Positions 62,186-64,000 of a DNA stretch of 64,000 nt are shown here, piece by piece (positions within the stretch are counted from its first letter, which is position 1; each line of letters opens with the position of its first letter). This DNA comes from Phocoena phocoena (taxonomy: Eukaryota; Chordata; Mammalia; Artiodactyla; Phocoenidae), in NCBI RefSeq assembly GCF_963924675.1, contig NC_089221.1:136132263-136196262 (forward strand). Reading direction: 5' to 3'. A model generated the notes under the pieces. That model did no database searches. It was not told the origin of the DNA and saw only the letters and a list, made by a program, of their open reading frames with translations. The translations under genes were made by a program, and so were the position numbers.

Positions 62186-63858
62186 CCAAGCAAGCCTGTA
62201 AAGGAAATCTGCACTACAATGAAATCTCACTGCCCCCCGGGCAAAAGGGCCATCTGAAAAAAGTGTAAAATCCAGAAAGGTAGGACAGGATATGGAGAAC
62301 AGGGAGCCTTGTTATGCTGATTGGCAGGATGTAAATTGCCAGCAGACACCCTGGAGAAGTGTATGGTGTTTCCTGAAACACGTAAAAACAAAGCAACACA
62401 GCCTATGGCACTTCCACTTATGGTCCTATAGCTTACGGAAATTAAAATCAAAAACAGAGAGCCACCCCAATATTTGGGACGGCTGTGTTCACAAAAAGCT
62501 TGTCTACAGTACCAGGTAAATATCCCAGAAAGCAAAAAATGCATAAGGAAGTTGTGGCACGTACGTGCAATGCAATAGCACTCAGCCATGAAATCTGTGT
62601 CATCAGGCCCGTAGCAGCATAGTGAGTGGATACAGGTACGGTGATTCCACGTGAACTACGTCACACAGAAAAAGAAACATCATAAGATATCACTAATACA
62701 CGGAATGTAAACTTGACTACACATGAACTGAATTACAAAACAGAACAGGGTCTCAAATTTAGAAAACCAACTAGTGCTTGCTTATGAGGAAGGGTGCGTT
62801 GGTGTGCTGCATAAAACCAGAGACTGAAATTAGCACAGATAACTTTCCATAAGCCAAATATGTAATAGACAAGACCAACTCCTTGCTCAACGAAATGGAC
62901 CCAACACCACATATTCAACGCCTAGGAATATACCTGACTATGAAGAATTTTAAACCCACGGATATTTTTGTCTCCGTAAGAGAATCAAGCATGTGTACAG
63001 CGGCCGAAACGCAGCAGTGAAAATCCGATAAATCCCATTATCAAAGTAAATTTCATAAACAAAACACAAAGACAGTGAAATAGAGAGCAATTCTTAAATA
63101 ATTCACTCAGGGCATGAGATGCAACCGGGATTGACCACATCTACACACAGAGCTGGTTGAGACATAAGGCTGGACACTTCAGGCTGATAGCATTGGTGAG
63201 TTTCGGTGAGCAAATGCAGACCCTTTGAAGTCATACTGCATGGTACCTATTCCATGGGTCCCAACTCTCCAGGTTCAAGGTATTCTTCCTCCAGCTAAAA
63301 CATGCATGGGAAACCCACAGTATGGTCCACCGTGTGATTGCGAAACGATTTAAAATGCATCTCAGTTTTCGTATCCTGGTCCTCGGGTTCACCATTCCAG
63401 ATGCTTTACTAACACTCTCCCCGCTTGGAGAGTCAGTACCTTTAACCTCCTGTTTGGCACAGCTTGCAATTTCTGTGCAAGATGAACAGGAATAGGGAGA
63501 ACCAATGAGAGACTAGCTGTAGGTGTCTGCACGGGCAAATTTAATGCTCATTTCCCACCAGGAAGAGGAATTAACCAAAGGCTCCGCGTGCCCTGCCAGA
63601 AACAGATTAGGGCCTGAAGCAATCCTGCGGTTTTGTGCCCAGCTCACAAGAAAGCGAGTTGAAGAAAGGAGCTCAGGGGCACTGTAATTCACAAAACTGC
63701 AGAGTTATAAATGACACCTGTCCTCCAAAAATATATTGAAGTAAGCCTGCGAAGGGGACTTGAAAGCGGGGCAGAATTTCAGGAAAACGATTGCAGGGGG
63801 TAGACTGGAATTGCCCTGAAAGCATAAGAAAAGAGGCAGAATGTCGACAATGATGCAC
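62114..63858 (+). repeat. Satellite monomer 10 of array 2 (perfect palindrome)
   Basis: Length is 1745. It has a perfect 72 bp palindrome at its start and a variant B L1 half. Confidence 0.93.
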
Positions 63859-64000
63859 TTGGCCCAAAAGGGCGTATGCGTTTTTTCCTGAATATATTCA
63901 GGAAAAAACGCATACGCCCTTTCTGGCCAAACAAGCAAGCCTGTAAAGGAAATCTGCACTACAATGAAGTCTCTCTGCCCCCCGGGCAAAAGGGCCATCT
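63859..64000 (+). repeat. Satellite monomer 11 of array 2, cut by window end
   Basis: The palindrome (63859-63930) has two unpaired changes. The beginning of the L1-derived half follows. Confidence 0.9.

Larger units (their letters stand above)
38179..64000 (+). repeat. Satellite array 2, ~1745 bp monomers, interrupted by a LINE-1
   Basis: Palindrome centres are at 38796, 40531, 42278, 44024, 45769, 55163, 56910, 58656, 60403, 62149 and 63894. Spacing is 1735-1747, except for one step of 9394 that falls to about 1745 once the L1 is removed. The array continues past the window end. Confidence 0.95.

Noticed and set aside
1..64000. CRISPR arrays, tRNA or rRNA genes
   Set aside because: The tandem repeats are long, head-to-tail and spacerless, unlike CRISPR. 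I recognised no tRNA cloverleaf or rRNA sequence.

Overview
The window looks like heterochromatic satellite DNA from a mammal, most probably a whale. (1) A 7.6 kb LINE-1 at about 46690-54325 has the 5'UTR, ORF1, ORF2 and 3' end style of cetartiodactyl L1s. (2) Most of the window is a tandem satellite with a 1735-1749 bp monomer. As I recall it, the 'common cetacean satellite' has monomers of about 1.75 kb in baleen whales and some toothed whales, and about 1.58 kb in dolphins. I matched on monomer length and L1 content, not on a remembered sequence. I see no host protein-coding gene and no tRNA, rRNA or CRISPR.

Layout. 1-7330 and 32138-39469 are two copies of one segment, about 99% identical and about 32.14 kb apart. 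Each copy runs: a partial satellite monomer, an old L1 3' end, about 1.3 kb of unrecognised GC-richer DNA, a three-copy minisatellite, a decayed class I endogenous retrovirus (pol, possible env, possible LTR), an L1 3'UTR scrap, and a diverged edge monomer. Each copy leads into a satellite array (6040-26513 and 38179-64000). Array 1 carries a short antisense L1 insertion at 25481-26152. It ends inside the satellite's own palindrome, where a different repeat begins. That repeat (26514-31819) is a higher-order minisatellite with a 592 bp period made of eleven subunits of about 54 bp. A partial monomer (31820-32941) then leads into the second segment copy. Array 2 carries the nearly full-length L1, inserted in one monomer with target-site duplications.

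Monomer anatomy. Each monomer has three parts: about 0.8 kb of unrecognised origin, a 72 bp palindrome that is perfect in two copies and near-perfect in many others, and about 0.85 kb that aligns without net gaps to the 3' end of L1 (end of ORF2 plus 3'UTR). The L1-derived half has many more CpGs than the matching part of the window's own L1. I recall a published statement that L1 is a basic unit of cetacean heterochromatic satellites, so the L1 origin itself is probably not new. The palindrome, its paired changes in edge copies, the 592 bp higher-order repeat breaking into the palindrome, and the 32 kb macro-repeat deserve a second look.

The only protein-coding sequences with a recognisable function are those of mobile elements, and all are broken. 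L1 ORF1 has an early stop near its end. L1 ORF2 is frameshifted in a run of ten A's before its Cys-rich C terminus. The retroviral pol remnant has shared stops and frameshifts in both copies.
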